DNA from: Atopococcus tabaci DSM 17538
GTDB taxonomy: Bacteria > Bacillota > Bacilli > Lactobacillales > Carnobacteriaceae_A
NCBI RefSeq assembly: GCF_000429585.1
Contig: NZ_AUCD01000003.1
Coordinates: 1 to 64,000, forward strand
Direction: 5' to 3'
DNA: 64,000 bases
Shown in pieces: positions 34,882 through 44,048 of this stretch (positions within the stretch are counted from its first letter, which is position 1; the number at the start of each line of letters is the position of its first letter). The notes under the pieces were generated by a model. It was not told the origin of the DNA. It ran no database searches and saw only the letters and a program-made list of their open reading frames with translations. The translations under genes and the position numbers were made by a program.

Positions 34882-35538
34882 TTAATCTTCCATCTTTTCG
34901 ACGAATATATTGAGTGCGGCTTTGTATCCTAGAATGGTCTTTGAACCGTCCGGGGATTCCAATGTGAGCGGACCTTCGTAAGGTTCTTTGTCAACCAGGC
35001 GGAAGTGCGCGCCGAGCTGGATGCCTTTTTGGGTCAAGTACTCCAATAAATCCGTGTCATCGTCCACTTCTTTTACCAAGAACGGCTCTCCAATACCCAA
35101 GTCAATCAATTGGCAGAAAGAGGCGTTGTCCGTTGTGCCGTCCTGGTTGGGGATTTTCCCGCCGTGGGGATCGACTTCCGGTTCTCCCAAGAACTGAAAG
35201 AGGCGTTCAATCAACAGGTCGGATGACACGTGTTCCAACCGATCGGCGTCCGCGTGCACTTCTTTCCAGTCATAGCCGAGTTTTTCAGCCAAAAACACTT
35301 CCCAAATCCGGTGTTTGCGGATCAACTGGTTGGCAATCCGCAATCCTTTCTCGGTCACTTGAACCCCTTTATAAGGAATGTGGGTGATCAAGCCTTCTTT
35401 TAATAATTTCGCGTTCATATCGGTCACGGAAGCAGCGGAAACTTGCAAAGCCTGAACCAACTGCTTGTTGTTCACCACTTGGTTTTCACCGCCGAGTTCC
35501 ACGATCGTCTTTAAATAATCTTCTTTGCTGGGCGTCAT
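34882..35538 (-). CDS. DtxR/MntR-family metalloregulator
   Basis: A 218-residue iron/manganese-dependent repressor. The HTH reads LVQALQVSAASVTDMNAKLLKEG, the dimerisation and metal-binding part has HRIWEVFLAEKLGYDWKEVHADADRLEHV, and the C-terminal SH3/FeoA-like domain is present, so it is the longer DtxR/ScaR form rather than the short MntR form. ATG 35538 follows AAAGGAGCGAG. It is divergent from a metal ABC operon and a strong palindrome lies between them, so it probably represses that operon when Mn (or another divalent metal) is plentiful. Confidence 0.92.
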   Translation of the reverse strand: MTPSKEDYLKTIVELGGENQVVNNKQLVQALQVSAASVTDMNAKLLKEGLITHIPYKGVQVTEKGLRIANQLIRKHRIWEVFLAEKLGYDWKEVHADADRLEHVSSDLLIERLFQFLGEPEVDPHGGKIPNQDGTTDNASFCQLIDLGIGEPFLVKEVDDDTDLLEYLTQKGIQLGAHFRLVDKEPYEGPLTLESPDGSKTILGYKAALNIFVEKMED

Positions 35539-35616
35539 TGACTCGCTCCTTTTGAGTACTTGTCATATCCAGTATACCCCACCGAAAACAACTTTCCAAG
35601 AATAGGTAGGTTTAGT

Positions 35617-35656
35617 TTGACTTTATTCTATTTTTAGTCTAGTCTAAAAATAGAAT
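35617..35656. promoter_or_regulatory. Metal-regulator operator/promoter
   Basis: ATTCTATTTTTAG (35625-35637) and CTAAAAATAGAAT (35644-35656) are perfect 13-bp arms with a 6-nt centre. TTGACT (35617-35622) is a likely -35 box for the transporter operon, so the palindrome covers the promoter. This is the expected place and size for a DtxR/MntR-family operator. Confidence 0.75.
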
Positions 35657-35684
35657 TAAAATAACGGAAAGCAGGAGACCAATG

Positions 35685-36617
35685 ATGAAAAAAAGAGCTT
35701 TTCTTTTAATCGGGATGGTGGCCGTTTTTCTGGCAGGCTGCCAATGGACCGCGACAGAAGCCGGGGAAGAGGATACCGATGCTTTGCAGATTGTGACAAC
35801 CACAACGATGATCACCGATTTGGTGGAGCAGATCGGCGGAGAGCATGTGCAGGTGGAAGGATTGATGGGGCCGGGTGTGGACCCCCATGGTTATCAAGCC
35901 ACCGCTTCAGATGTCATCGATATGATGGAAGCCGATGTGGTCGTGCATAACGGACTCCATTTGGAAGCCCAGCTGGGGGAAGTGTTTTCAGGACTGGACC
36001 AACAGGGGAAAGACGTGCTGGTGCTCGAAGAAAGCATCCCGGAAGAAAATCTGTTGGCTTCGGATGATTCTGCGGAAGCATATGACCCGCACATTTGGTT
36101 CAGCGTGGAAAACTGGAAACACTCCGCCGCGTACATTACAGAAAAGTTGAGCGTCATCGACCCGGAACACGCAGAAGACTACCGGGCGAACAACGAGCGG
36201 TACCAAAAAGAGTTGGACAAACTGGAAGCATATATCGCCGCCCGTATCGAAGAAGTACCGGAAGAAAGTCGCTATTTGATTACCGCCCATGACGCCTTCC
36301 ATTACTTCGGGGAAGCATTCGGATTTGACGTCATCGGCCTGCAGGGACTCAACACGGAGACGGAAGCCGGCACGCGCGACGTGAGCAACTTGGCGCAGTT
36401 CGTGGCAGACCATCGGATCAAAGCGGTCTTTGTGGAAAGCTCGGTGCCGACCCGCACCATCGAATCCCTCCAAGCAGCGGTCCAGCAACGCGGATGGGAA
36501 GTCACCATCGGCGGGGAGTTGTTCTCGGATGCCCTCGGGGATGCAGCGCAAAACGCAGAAACGTATGTGAAAATGTACCGTTCGAATATCGACACGATTG
36601 TGGACGCACTGAAATAA
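35685..36617 (+). CDS. Metal ABC transporter substrate-binding lipoprotein (TroA/MntA/PsaA family)
   Basis: A 310-residue cluster-A1 binding protein anchored by the lipobox LAGC (Cys19). The four metal ligands are recognisable: His in GVDPHGYQ, His in YDPHIWF, Glu in VFVESSVP and Asp in LFSDALG. The His-rich loop of Zn-specific proteins is absent, favouring manganese, but this is an inference. Start at 35685 rather than the adjacent ATG because it is 7 nt after AGGAG. First gene of a four-gene operon. Confidence 0.93.
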   Translation: MKKRAFLLIGMVAVFLAGCQWTATEAGEEDTDALQIVTTTTMITDLVEQIGGEHVQVEGLMGPGVDPHGYQATASDVIDMMEADVVVHNGLHLEAQLGEVFSGLDQQGKDVLVLEESIPEENLLASDDSAEAYDPHIWFSVENWKHSAAYITEKLSVIDPEHAEDYRANNERYQKELDKLEAYIAARIEEVPEESRYLITAHDAFHYFGEAFGFDVIGLQGLNTETEAGTRDVSNLAQFVADHRIKAVFVESSVPTRTIESLQAAVQQRGWEVTIGGELFSDALGDAAQNAETYVKMYRSNIDTIVDALK

Positions 36618-36638
36618 AGAGAAAGAAGGATGAAACAG

Positions 36639-37397
36639 ATGACTCAAATAGCAATTTCATTGAATCAAGTAGTTGTGGCGTATCAGTCCCAGCCGGTTTT
36701 GTGGAATGTCTCGGCAGACATCTATAAAGGCAAGTTGACGGCGCTGATCGGTCCAAACGGCGCAGGGAAGTCGACGTTGATCAAAGCGATGTTGGACCTG
36801 CATCCACCGGTGGCGGGCAGCGTGTCCTTTTCTGCGGCCGGAAAAACGGATGCGGCTTACTCGGAAGTGAAGAAAGCCATCGCGTATGTGCCACAAAAGA
36901 GTTCGGTGGATTGGAGTTTCCCGACGACCGTGTTGGATGTGGTGGTGATGGGCCGGTACGGACACCTCGGCTGGTTTAAGCGGCCGAGAAAACACGACAT
37001 CCAACTGGCGGAAGAAATGTTGGAAAAAGTGGGCATGGAAGCATTCAAAGACCGTCAAATCAGTCAGCTCTCCGGCGGGCAGCGGCAGCGGGTGTTCATG
37101 GCGCGGGCCTTGGCGCAACAGGCGGACATCTACATTTTGGACGAACCGCTGGCGGGCGTGGATATCAAAACCGAACGGATCATCATGCAGCTGCTGCGGG
37201 AGCTGGTTCTGGAAGGCAAGACGGTCATGGTGGTGCACCACGATCTGCAGACAGTGGAAGAGTATTTTGACGAAGTGGTGTTTTTGAACCGGCAGATCAT
37301 TGCGGCCGGCCCCACAGAAATCACCTTCACAGAAGGGAATATTGAAGAAACATACCGCAAAGAACAAACTGTCCAATCAGGGGTGAGTGAAAGATGA
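36639..37397 (+). CDS. Metal ABC transporter ATP-binding protein
   Basis: A 252-residue ATPase: Walker A GPNGAGKST, signature LSGGQRQRVFMARALAQ, Walker B IYILDEPLAGVD and the H-loop VMVVHHDL. The YVPQKSSVDWSFP segment is typical of Mn/Zn importers (MntB/TroB). Either ATG 36630 or 36639 is possible; I prefer the second because the AAGAAGG site touches the first. Its stop overlaps the start of the permease gene. Confidence 0.95.
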   Translation: MTQIAISLNQVVVAYQSQPVLWNVSADIYKGKLTALIGPNGAGKSTLIKAMLDLHPPVAGSVSFSAAGKTDAAYSEVKKAIAYVPQKSSVDWSFPTTVLDVVVMGRYGHLGWFKRPRKHDIQLAEEMLEKVGMEAFKDRQISQLSGGQRQRVFMARALAQQADIYILDEPLAGVDIKTERIIMQLLRELVLEGKTVMVVHHDLQTVEEYFDEVVFLNRQIIAAGPTEITFTEGNIEETYRKEQTVQSGVSER

Positions 37398-38329
37398 TGG
37401 ACCAACTGATCAGTTTACTGACCGATTACACGTTTCAAGTGGTCGCTTTGGGAACAGGTTTCCTGGGATTGTTGAGCGGAGTGATCGGCACCTATGCCAC
37501 GATCCGGGGAGAGAGTCTTTTGGGGGACGCGTTGAGCCACGCCGCACTGCCGGGAATCGCGATTGGGTTCCTGCTCATCGGCCGGAAAGAATGGGTGGTC
37601 TTGATGTTGGGAGCGGCGGCCAGTGGATTGGCGGCTACGGCATTGATTCAATGGATGAGCCGCAAACGTGTCGTGAAATTTGACAGTGCTTTGTCGCTCA
37701 TCCTCTCCAGCTTTTTCGGACTGGGTTTGGTGTTGTTGACGCATATCCAAGGCAGCGCGAACGCCAATCAGGCCGGGTTGGATACGTTCATTTACGGGCA
37801 GGCGTCGGCGATGCTCATCCAAGACGTTCAAACCATTGCCGGCATCGGAGCGGTCCTGCTGTTGGTGGTGGGGCTGTTTTGGAAAGAATTCAAAGCGTAC
37901 ACCTTTGACCCGGTCTTCACGCAGACACTTGGGTTCTCAGGCACGCTGTTGGAGTTTCTGTTGTCCGGCATGATGGTTGTCGTCATCATTTTAGGACTGG
38001 AATCGGTCGGCGTCATCTTGATGAGTGCGTTGGTGGTCGGACCGTCTGTCGCGGCGCGTCAATGGAGCGACCGGTTGAGTGGTGTGATGGGACTGTCCGG
38101 TTTGTTCGGGTTCCTTTCAGGAGTGATTGGGACCACGCTCAGTTCCATCGGACACCAGATTCCCACAGGCCCGACCATTGTCGTCGTGCTGAGTATTTTT
38201 GTGATGGCGAGTCTTTTGTTTGCGCCGAAACGCGGCCTGCTGATGAAACAGTTGGAACAGAAAAAACGCAAACAGAAATACGCACAACAATTACAAACGA
38301 GAAAGGAAGCGAACGAGTATGTTGGTTGA
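37394..38329 (+). CDS. Metal ABC transporter permease 1
   Basis: A 311-residue ABC-3 family permease with about eight hydrophobic helices. GDALSHAALPGIAIGFLL and ALVVGPSVAARQW are conserved family blocks. The C-terminal tail is strongly basic (QLEQKKRKQKYAQQLQTRK). It overlaps both neighbours by a few bases, as in mntC/troC. Confidence 0.93.
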   Translation: MMDQLISLLTDYTFQVVALGTGFLGLLSGVIGTYATIRGESLLGDALSHAALPGIAIGFLLIGRKEWVVLMLGAAASGLAATALIQWMSRKRVVKFDSALSLILSSFFGLGLVLLTHIQGSANANQAGLDTFIYGQASAMLIQDVQTIAGIGAVLLLVVGLFWKEFKAYTFDPVFTQTLGFSGTLLEFLLSGMMVVVIILGLESVGVILMSALVVGPSVAARQWSDRLSGVMGLSGLFGFLSGVIGTTLSSIGHQIPTGPTIVVVLSIFVMASLLFAPKRGLLMKQLEQKKRKQKYAQQLQTRKEANEYVG

Positions 38330-39227
38330 AATTCGATTGATCGCCGTCATTGTGGCGGTGGCCTGCGCGCTTCCGGGAGTGTTTTTGGTGCTGCGCAGTT
38401 TGACCATGATGTCGGATGCCATCACGCACACTGTTTTATTGGGCATTGTGCTGGCGTTTTTCATCACACAAGATTTGAATTCGCCGCTGTTGATGATCGG
38501 CGCCACCTTGATGGGCGTGGCCACCGTCTGGCTGATTGAAACGCTCCAACGCACCAAGCTGTTGGGAAACGACACCGCAATCGGCATTGTGTTTCCGCTC
38601 TTTTTCAGCATCGCCATCATCTTGATCACCCGGTACGCCGGAGATGTGCATTTGGACGCGGACTCCGTGTTGATGGGGGAGCTGGCCTTTGCGCCGTTCA
38701 GAAGGTTGACGCTGTTCGGAATGGATTTGGGTCCGAAATCGTTGTGGACCATGTCCGTGATTTTGGCATTGAACGCCGCCTTCATCGGGGTGTTTTACAA
38801 AGAGTTGAAGCTGACGACGTTTGATCCCGCATTTGCGGCGGCGGTCGGATTTTCACCGGCGCTGCTGCATTACGGTCTGATGACGCTGGTTTCACTCACC
38901 GCTGTGGGAGCGTACGACTCGGTGGGGTCAATCTTAGTGGTCGGCTTTATGGTCGGACCGGCATTGACCGGTTACTTGCTCACGAACCGGTTGAAACAGA
39001 TGATCGGCATCGCCGTCCTGGCGGCTGTCATCAACAGCTTGATCGGCATCGAGTTGGCTTTTCTGCTGGACACTTCCTTGGCGGGAATGGCGGCGGTCGT
39101 CACCGGAGTCACGTGTTTGCTGGCATTCCTGTTTTCGCCGGAAAAAGGGTGGATTAAAAAAGCCGCTTTACGCCGAAAACAGAAACGGGAGTTCTACACA
39201 TGGCTGGAAAAAGAAGGCATTCATTAA
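38319..39227 (+). CDS. Metal ABC transporter permease 2
   Basis: A 302-residue second ABC-3 permease: SDAITHTVLLGIVLAF and VVGFMVGPALTGYLL correspond to the blocks in permease 1. Two different permeases with one ATPase and one binding protein give the mntABCD/troABCD layout. It ends with a basic tail and a terminator. Confidence 0.93.
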   Translation: MLVEIRLIAVIVAVACALPGVFLVLRSLTMMSDAITHTVLLGIVLAFFITQDLNSPLLMIGATLMGVATVWLIETLQRTKLLGNDTAIGIVFPLFFSIAIILITRYAGDVHLDADSVLMGELAFAPFRRLTLFGMDLGPKSLWTMSVILALNAAFIGVFYKELKLTTFDPAFAAAVGFSPALLHYGLMTLVSLTAVGAYDSVGSILVVGFMVGPALTGYLLTNRLKQMIGIAVLAAVINSLIGIELAFLLDTSLAGMAAVVTGVTCLLAFLFSPEKGWIKKAALRRKQKREFYTWLEKEGIH

Positions 39228-39235
39228 ACCAACGA

Positions 39236-39272
39236 AGCTGCACGGCATTCATCCGTCGTGCAGCTTTTTGTA
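39236..39272 (+). terminator. Terminator of metal ABC operon
   Basis: AAGCTGCACG / CGTGCAGCTTTTT stem. Confidence 0.85.
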
Positions 39273-39324
39273 TATACTCAGAAAAAATATTTCATAAATA
39301 AAACAAAACAAATAAAATTTTATG

Positions 39325-39353
39325 TTGAAATCCGAAAGCGATTACATTATACT
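39325..39353 (+). promoter_or_regulatory. Promoter of MurNAc operon with cre box inside
   Basis: TTGAAA (39325-39330) and TATACT (39348-39353) with the ideal 17-bp spacer. CGAAAGCGATTACA (39333-39346), one mismatch from the cre consensus, fills the spacer, so CcpA would block polymerase directly. Confidence 0.75.
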
Positions 39354-39393
39354 GTAGGTAAATAAGCAAGGAAACACAAAAAGGAGTGAGCGT

Positions 39394-40293
39394 GTGGAGA
39401 AGTTGAACCATTTATCCACGGAAACACGAAACAAAGTCACCATGGAATTGGATACGTTATCAATAGAAGAAATTTTGCAAGCGATGAATGAAGAAGATCA
39501 AAAAGTGGCGCCGGCCGTAAAAGAGGCGCTGCCGGAAATTGCAGATGCGGTCAACGCCATTGTGGCGTCCTTCCAACAGGGTGGACGGTTGATTTATATG
39601 GGCGCCGGAACCAGCGGAAGGTTGGGTGTGTTGGATGCGGCGGAATGTGTGCCGACGTTCAGCGTCAGCCCGGATATGGTGCGCGGCCTCATCGCAGGCG
39701 GTCAAAAGGCGATGATTGATGCGGTGGAAGGGGCGGAAGACTCCAAAGAATTGGCGAAAGCCGATTTGCGTGCTTTGTCGTTGAACGAAAAGGACACAGT
39801 CGTTGGAATCGCCGCCAGCGGACGGACGCCTTACGCAATCGGCGGGTTGGAATACGCTAAAGAAACAGGCGCAACCGCGGTCTCTCTTTCGTGCAACAAA
39901 AACGCCAAAATGAGCCAGTACGCAGACATTGCGATTGAAGTGGATGCCGGTCCGGAAGTCTTGACCGGGTCCACCCGGTTGAAAGCAGGAACAGCTCAAA
40001 AATTGGTGTTGAACATGTTGTCGACGGCATCCATGGTACGCATCGGGAAAGTCTACCAAAACTTGATGGTCGATGTGCAGCCTTCCAACATCAAATTGGA
40101 AGAACGGTCGAAAAACATTTTGATGGAAGCGACCGGCTGCACCTATGAAGAAGCCGCTGAGTACTTCGAAAAAGCGGATCACCACGTCAAGACCGCTATC
40201 GTGATGTACTTGACGGATGTGGACAAGGAAACAGCCGAAACCCGTCTGGAAGAAGCGGACGGTTTCGTGAGAGAAGCAATCAAACAATCGTAA
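39394..40293 (+). CDS. murQ: N-acetylmuramic acid 6-phosphate etherase
   Basis: A 299-residue SIS-fold lyase that cleaves the lactyl ether of MurNAc-6-P to give GlcNAc-6-P and D-lactate. Signatures: LIYMGAGTSGRLGVLDAAECVPTF, GLIAGG and VGIAASGRTPY; the catalytic glutamate is in the first. Start is GTG 39394 after AAGGAG. First gene of the peptidoglycan sugar recycling operon. Confidence 0.97.
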   Translation: MEKLNHLSTETRNKVTMELDTLSIEEILQAMNEEDQKVAPAVKEALPEIADAVNAIVASFQQGGRLIYMGAGTSGRLGVLDAAECVPTFSVSPDMVRGLIAGGQKAMIDAVEGAEDSKELAKADLRALSLNEKDTVVGIAASGRTPYAIGGLEYAKETGATAVSLSCNKNAKMSQYADIAIEVDAGPEVLTGSTRLKAGTAQKLVLNMLSTASMVRIGKVYQNLMVDVQPSNIKLEERSKNILMEATGCTYEEAAEYFEKADHHVKTAIVMYLTDVDKETAETRLEEADGFVREAIKQS

Positions 40294-40363
40294 AGGAGGG
40301 AAAACACACGCATTACCAGTCGCATCGAGTGGGTTAAGGAAGCACAATAAGGAGGAAAACGAA

Positions 40364-41857
40364 ATGGCAAACAAAGACGAAAAAGTCCTCGCTCGTCAAA
40401 TATACGAGCAAATCGGAGGTCCTGGAAACGTGGACAATGTAGTCAACTGTATGACCCGTGTTCGTTTGACGATTCGGGACGAAGGCAAAGTCCACGAAGA
40501 CAAATTGAAACAGATTGACGGAGTCTTAGGGGTGGTCAACCAAGATACCCTGCAAGTCATTTTGGGACCGGGGTTGTCTGTGAAGGTTGCGCAGGAAATG
40601 GCGAAAAATGCCGGTGTGGAGATGCAGACGGAAGCGGCACCGAGTGCAGATGTCAATCAATTTAAGACAGGCAAAGAAGAAGCGGAACGACGGGCAGCTG
40701 AGAACAAAGCCAAACAGAAGAAAAAACACGATACGCCGCTCAGACGGGTGCTGCGTTCTATCGCGGGCATCTTCATTCCATTGATTCCAGCATTCGTTGG
40801 ATCGGGAATCATCGGCGGAATCGCATCCATCTTTACCAACCTTTTAACAGCCGGAACCATTGAAGGAGCCGGATGGCAATACTTTGTCATGGTCGCAGGT
40901 ATTATTCAATCAGGATTATTTGGTTACCTAAACATCTACGTAGGGATCAACGCAGCGAAAGTCTTCGGTGCAACGGAAGGTCTCGGCGGGATCATCGGTG
41001 GTATCATTTATTTGACGAACATGAACCCGGAAATGCCTCTTCCAAACATCTTCACAGGCGGAGATTTGGCTGGAGGACAGGGTGGAATCCTTGGTGTTAT
41101 CGCAGCTGTATGGATTTTGTCTGTAGTGGAAAAACAGTTGCGCAAAGTGGTGCCGAACGCAGTGGACATCATTGTGACGCCGACGCTGTCACTGCTGGCT
41201 GTCGGATTGTTCACCATTTTCATCATCATGCCTTTGGCAGGTGCGATTTCCTCTGGGTTGGTCGGCTTCATTACAACCGTCCTTGAAATCGGAGGAGCAG
41301 TAGCCGGTTTCATCTTGGGCAGCTTGTTCTTGCCGATGGTGATGTTCGGTTTGCACCAAATCTTGACACCGATTCATATCGAAATGATTGCACAGACCGG
41401 TTCCACCCAGTTGCTGCCGATTTTGGCGATGGCGGGTGCCGGACAAGTGGGAGCAGCTATTGCCCTTTGGGTGAAAGCACGTAGAAACAAACAATTGGTC
41501 AACATGATTAAAGGAGCTTTGCCGGTCGGAATTCTTGGTATCGGTGAACCGTTGATTTACGCAGTAACCTTGCCACTCGGACGTGCCTTCATCACAGCAT
41601 GTATCGGCGGCGGTATCGGCGGAGCGGTCATCGGAGCAATCGGCGGCGTCGGTGCCAGCGCAATTGGTCCAAGTGGTGTGGCCTTGATTCCATTGATTGT
41701 GGACGGCTTGTGGTGGGCATATGTTGCAGGACTTCTTGCAGCTTACACAGGCGGATTCCTCGTCACGTACTTCTTCGGAGTACCGGCTGAAGCGATGGAA
41801 CCGTCTGAAGCAGATGATTCCAGCCAACCGACTGTAGAAGAAGCCATGAATATCTAA
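40364..41857 (+). CDS. murP: PTS EIIBC, MurNAc type
   Basis: A 497-residue permease with an N-terminal EIIB (active C29 in NCMTRVR), a charged linker rich in Lys/Glu/Arg, and an EIIC of the glucose/sucrose superfamily (FGLHQILTPIHIE, GILGIGEPLIYAV). It lacks a IIA domain, as expected for MurP, which borrows Crr-like EIIA. In this context it should bring in MurNAc or MurNAc-GlcNAc as the 6-phosphate. Confidence 0.92.
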   Translation: MANKDEKVLARQIYEQIGGPGNVDNVVNCMTRVRLTIRDEGKVHEDKLKQIDGVLGVVNQDTLQVILGPGLSVKVAQEMAKNAGVEMQTEAAPSADVNQFKTGKEEAERRAAENKAKQKKKHDTPLRRVLRSIAGIFIPLIPAFVGSGIIGGIASIFTNLLTAGTIEGAGWQYFVMVAGIIQSGLFGYLNIYVGINAAKVFGATEGLGGIIGGIIYLTNMNPEMPLPNIFTGGDLAGGQGGILGVIAAVWILSVVEKQLRKVVPNAVDIIVTPTLSLLAVGLFTIFIIMPLAGAISSGLVGFITTVLEIGGAVAGFILGSLFLPMVMFGLHQILTPIHIEMIAQTGSTQLLPILAMAGAGQVGAAIALWVKARRNKQLVNMIKGALPVGILGIGEPLIYAVTLPLGRAFITACIGGGIGGAVIGAIGGVGASAIGPSGVALIPLIVDGLWWAYVAGLLAAYTGGFLVTYFFGVPAEAMEPSEADDSSQPTVEEAMNI

Positions 41858-41871
41858 GGTGCAAAAGACCG

Positions 41872-41916
41872 GATAGTGTAGAATCCAACTGTTGGGTTCT
41901 GCACTATTCTTTTTGA
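41872..41916 (+). terminator. Intra-operon hairpin between murP and mupG
   Basis: ATAGTGTAGAATCC / GGGTTCTGCACTAT stem with TCTTTTT. Because mupG and murR follow closely with no obvious promoter, it is probably a leaky attenuator that sets a lower level for the distal genes. Confidence 0.65.
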
Positions 41917-41942
41917 ATCAAACAATTAAAGGAGCCGAAAGC

Positions 41943-43004
41943 ATGTTAGGAGCGTCATTGTATTTATCACAAGGAACGGAAAAAAACAAACACCTCCTCA
42001 AAGAAATGAAAGAAGCGGGAATCCGGAAAGTGTTCACCTCCCTCCATATCCCTGAAGACGATCCTTCCCAGACGTTGGATGTGCTGCGGGAAGTGACTCG
42101 TTTGATGAAAGACTGGGAGATGGAACTGATGGTGGATGTGTCGTCCAACACGGCCAGCCAGTACGGTTTGGAAAAGGATGCGCTCTCCGATTTCTTGACA
42201 CAACAGGGAGTAGGCGTCATCCGTCTGGATTTCGGGTTTTCAATGGAAGACATCAAAGAGTTGGCAGGCCGCTTTCATTTGGTGCTGAACGCGAGCACCA
42301 TCGATGAAGCTTACTGCAATGAATTGGAACAAGCCGGCATCGATTTGTCCCAAGTGACAGTCTGCCACAATTATTACCCGCGGGAGAACACCGGGTTGGA
42401 CCACCAATTTTTCCTGGAAAGAAACCGGTACTTGAAAGAGAAAGGTTTTTCCGTCATGGCCTTCATCGCCGGCGACGGAGAAAAGCGCGGACCAGTTTAT
42501 GCGGGGCTGCCGACCTTGGAAGAACACCGGGACATGGATCCTTTGGAAGCTTATTTGGATTTGATGCGCCACTGCCTCGTGGATGAGGTGTTCATTGGGG
42601 ATATTTCTCTTGCCCCGTCCAGCATGCGCCGATTGATGAAATGGGTGACGGAGCGGATTATCCAACTGCCGGTGGAGGTGGTGGATGAAGAGGTGCTACC
42701 GGAGAATTTTTATGCGGTTCATGCCAACCGTCCCGATGTGGCGGCGGATGTCGTCCGGGCTTCTGAATCCCGTTTGACGTTGCAGGACCAAGTGATTCAG
42801 CCGAAATATTGTACCGAAAGACCCGTCGGATGTGTTACGATAGACAATGTGCGATACGGGCGCTACGCGGGGGAAATCCAAATCACGAAAAAAATGTTGC
42901 CCCAAGATGACCGTGTCAATGTGTTGGCTCATCTCAAAGAAGGAACCGTCGGGTTGTTGAACTATATCGGCCCGGACGACAAATTTCAATTTTATGTAGA
43001 ATGA
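41943..43004 (+). CDS. mupG: DUF871/GH170 6-phospho-N-acetylmuramidase
   Basis: A 353-residue cytosolic TIM-barrel enzyme like Staphylococcus aureus MupG, which splits MurNAc-6-P-GlcNAc taken up by MurP. Visible features: GASLYLSQGTEKNKHLL, VFTSLHIPEDD, IRLDFGFS and VCHNYYPRENTGLD, the block conserved in DUF871 proteins. ATG 41943 follows AAAGGAG. Its place between murP and murR mirrors the staphylococcal operon and supports the assignment. A paralog lies at 59401. Confidence 0.92.
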   Translation: MLGASLYLSQGTEKNKHLLKEMKEAGIRKVFTSLHIPEDDPSQTLDVLREVTRLMKDWEMELMVDVSSNTASQYGLEKDALSDFLTQQGVGVIRLDFGFSMEDIKELAGRFHLVLNASTIDEAYCNELEQAGIDLSQVTVCHNYYPRENTGLDHQFFLERNRYLKEKGFSVMAFIAGDGEKRGPVYAGLPTLEEHRDMDPLEAYLDLMRHCLVDEVFIGDISLAPSSMRRLMKWVTERIIQLPVEVVDEEVLPENFYAVHANRPDVAADVVRASESRLTLQDQVIQPKYCTERPVGCVTIDNVRYGRYAGEIQITKKMLPQDDRVNVLAHLKEGTVGLLNYIGPDDKFQFYVE

Positions 43005-43021
43005 ACAGAGGAGAATGACCT

Positions 43022-43876
43022 ATGGCTGGACATAATGTGCTGGGAAGAATCGCCAGTATCATGGAGGATTTGCCGAAAGCAGAGAAAAAAATTGCAGAAG
43101 TGATCCTTCATTCACCGGAAACCATTGTGAATATGACGGCCTCCCAACTTGGAACAGAAGCAAAATCTAGTGCCGCAACGGTCATCCGTTTATGTAAACG
43201 CCTTGGAGTGGAGAGTTTCACCCAGTTGAAAGTCATGGTTTCCGGCGAAATCAGCCATACCAGTCCCACAGGGTATGCGGACATCACTGCGGATGAAAAG
43301 ATTGACGACATCATGGATAAATTGTTGGGGAATGCCTTCCAGTCGATGCAGGATACTGTATCGATTTTGAACAAAGACCGATTGTTTGCAGCTGTTGATG
43401 CACTGGAAAAAGCGTCGGTGATTTATGTGTTCGGAATCGGTGCCTCCCAATTGGTGGCGCAAAATATTGCCCAAAAATGGAGCCGCATCGGGAAGACTTG
43501 CGTTTGTCCCAACGATCCGCACAACCTTGTGGCTGCTTTGGCGGGAAGCGATGAGAACACCGTCTTTTTTGGCATCTCCAATTCCGGAGAAACGAAAGAA
43601 GTAAGCAAAATTGTCCAGATTGCCAAAGACAACGGGTGCACCACCATCGGCTTGACACGGTTTGGCGGCAACACCATTGCGTCGAAGGTGGATGTCTCTC
43701 TGCAGACGGTGCGGGCAAAAGAAGAAGAGCTCCGGAGCGCGGCAACGAGTTCGCTGCACGCCCAGTTCCTGGTGGTGGATGTGTTGTTTTACACTTACGC
43801 TTCACGTAACTACGACCGGGTCATCCAAAATACCCGCCATTCACGTGCGGAAATCGACCACTACAGCAACAACTGA
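43022..43876 (+). CDS. murR: RpiR-family regulator of MurNAc operon
   Basis: A 284-residue regulator: N-terminal HTH_6 domain (NMTASQLGTEAKSSAATVIRLCKRLG) and C-terminal SIS domain (VYVFGIGASQLVAQNIAQKW, VFFGISNSGETKEV) that should bind MurNAc-6-P. It is the last gene of the operon and most likely its controller. Length and domain order are standard. Confidence 0.92.
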   Translation: MAGHNVLGRIASIMEDLPKAEKKIAEVILHSPETIVNMTASQLGTEAKSSAATVIRLCKRLGVESFTQLKVMVSGEISHTSPTGYADITADEKIDDIMDKLLGNAFQSMQDTVSILNKDRLFAAVDALEKASVIYVFGIGASQLVAQNIAQKWSRIGKTCVCPNDPHNLVAALAGSDENTVFFGISNSGETKEVSKIVQIAKDNGCTTIGLTRFGGNTIASKVDVSLQTVRAKEEELRSAATSSLHAQFLVVDVLFYTYASRNYDRVIQNTRHSRAEIDHYSNN

Positions 43877-43881
43877 TAAGA

Positions 43882-43926
43882 CCACTTGTCCGTAACGAAC
43901 AACCTTACGGACAAGTGGGGCTCTTT
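43882..43926. repeat. Single palindromic unit, family C (perfect), acting as terminator
   Basis: CCACTTGTCCGTAA (43882-43895) and TTACGGACAAGTGG (43905-43918) are perfect 14-bp arms with a 9-nt loop, followed by CTCTTTTG. The only candidate terminator for the mur operon is this element. Related to the copy at 15604. Confidence 0.75.
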
Positions 43927-44048
43927 TGTTTAAATATACCAAGAGGATGTTTTTTTATGGAAAAAGATATCTGAATGATATAATAAAGATAGTTAAAGTA
44001 AGCGGTAACAAAAAAGTTCATAAACGTTCCTGAACAGGAGGAAAAGTC

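Noticed and set aside
41872-41916. End of the mur operon
   Set aside because: mupG starts 27 bp later without a visible promoter, and the gene order matches known MurNAc operons, so I treat the hairpin as a partial attenuator.
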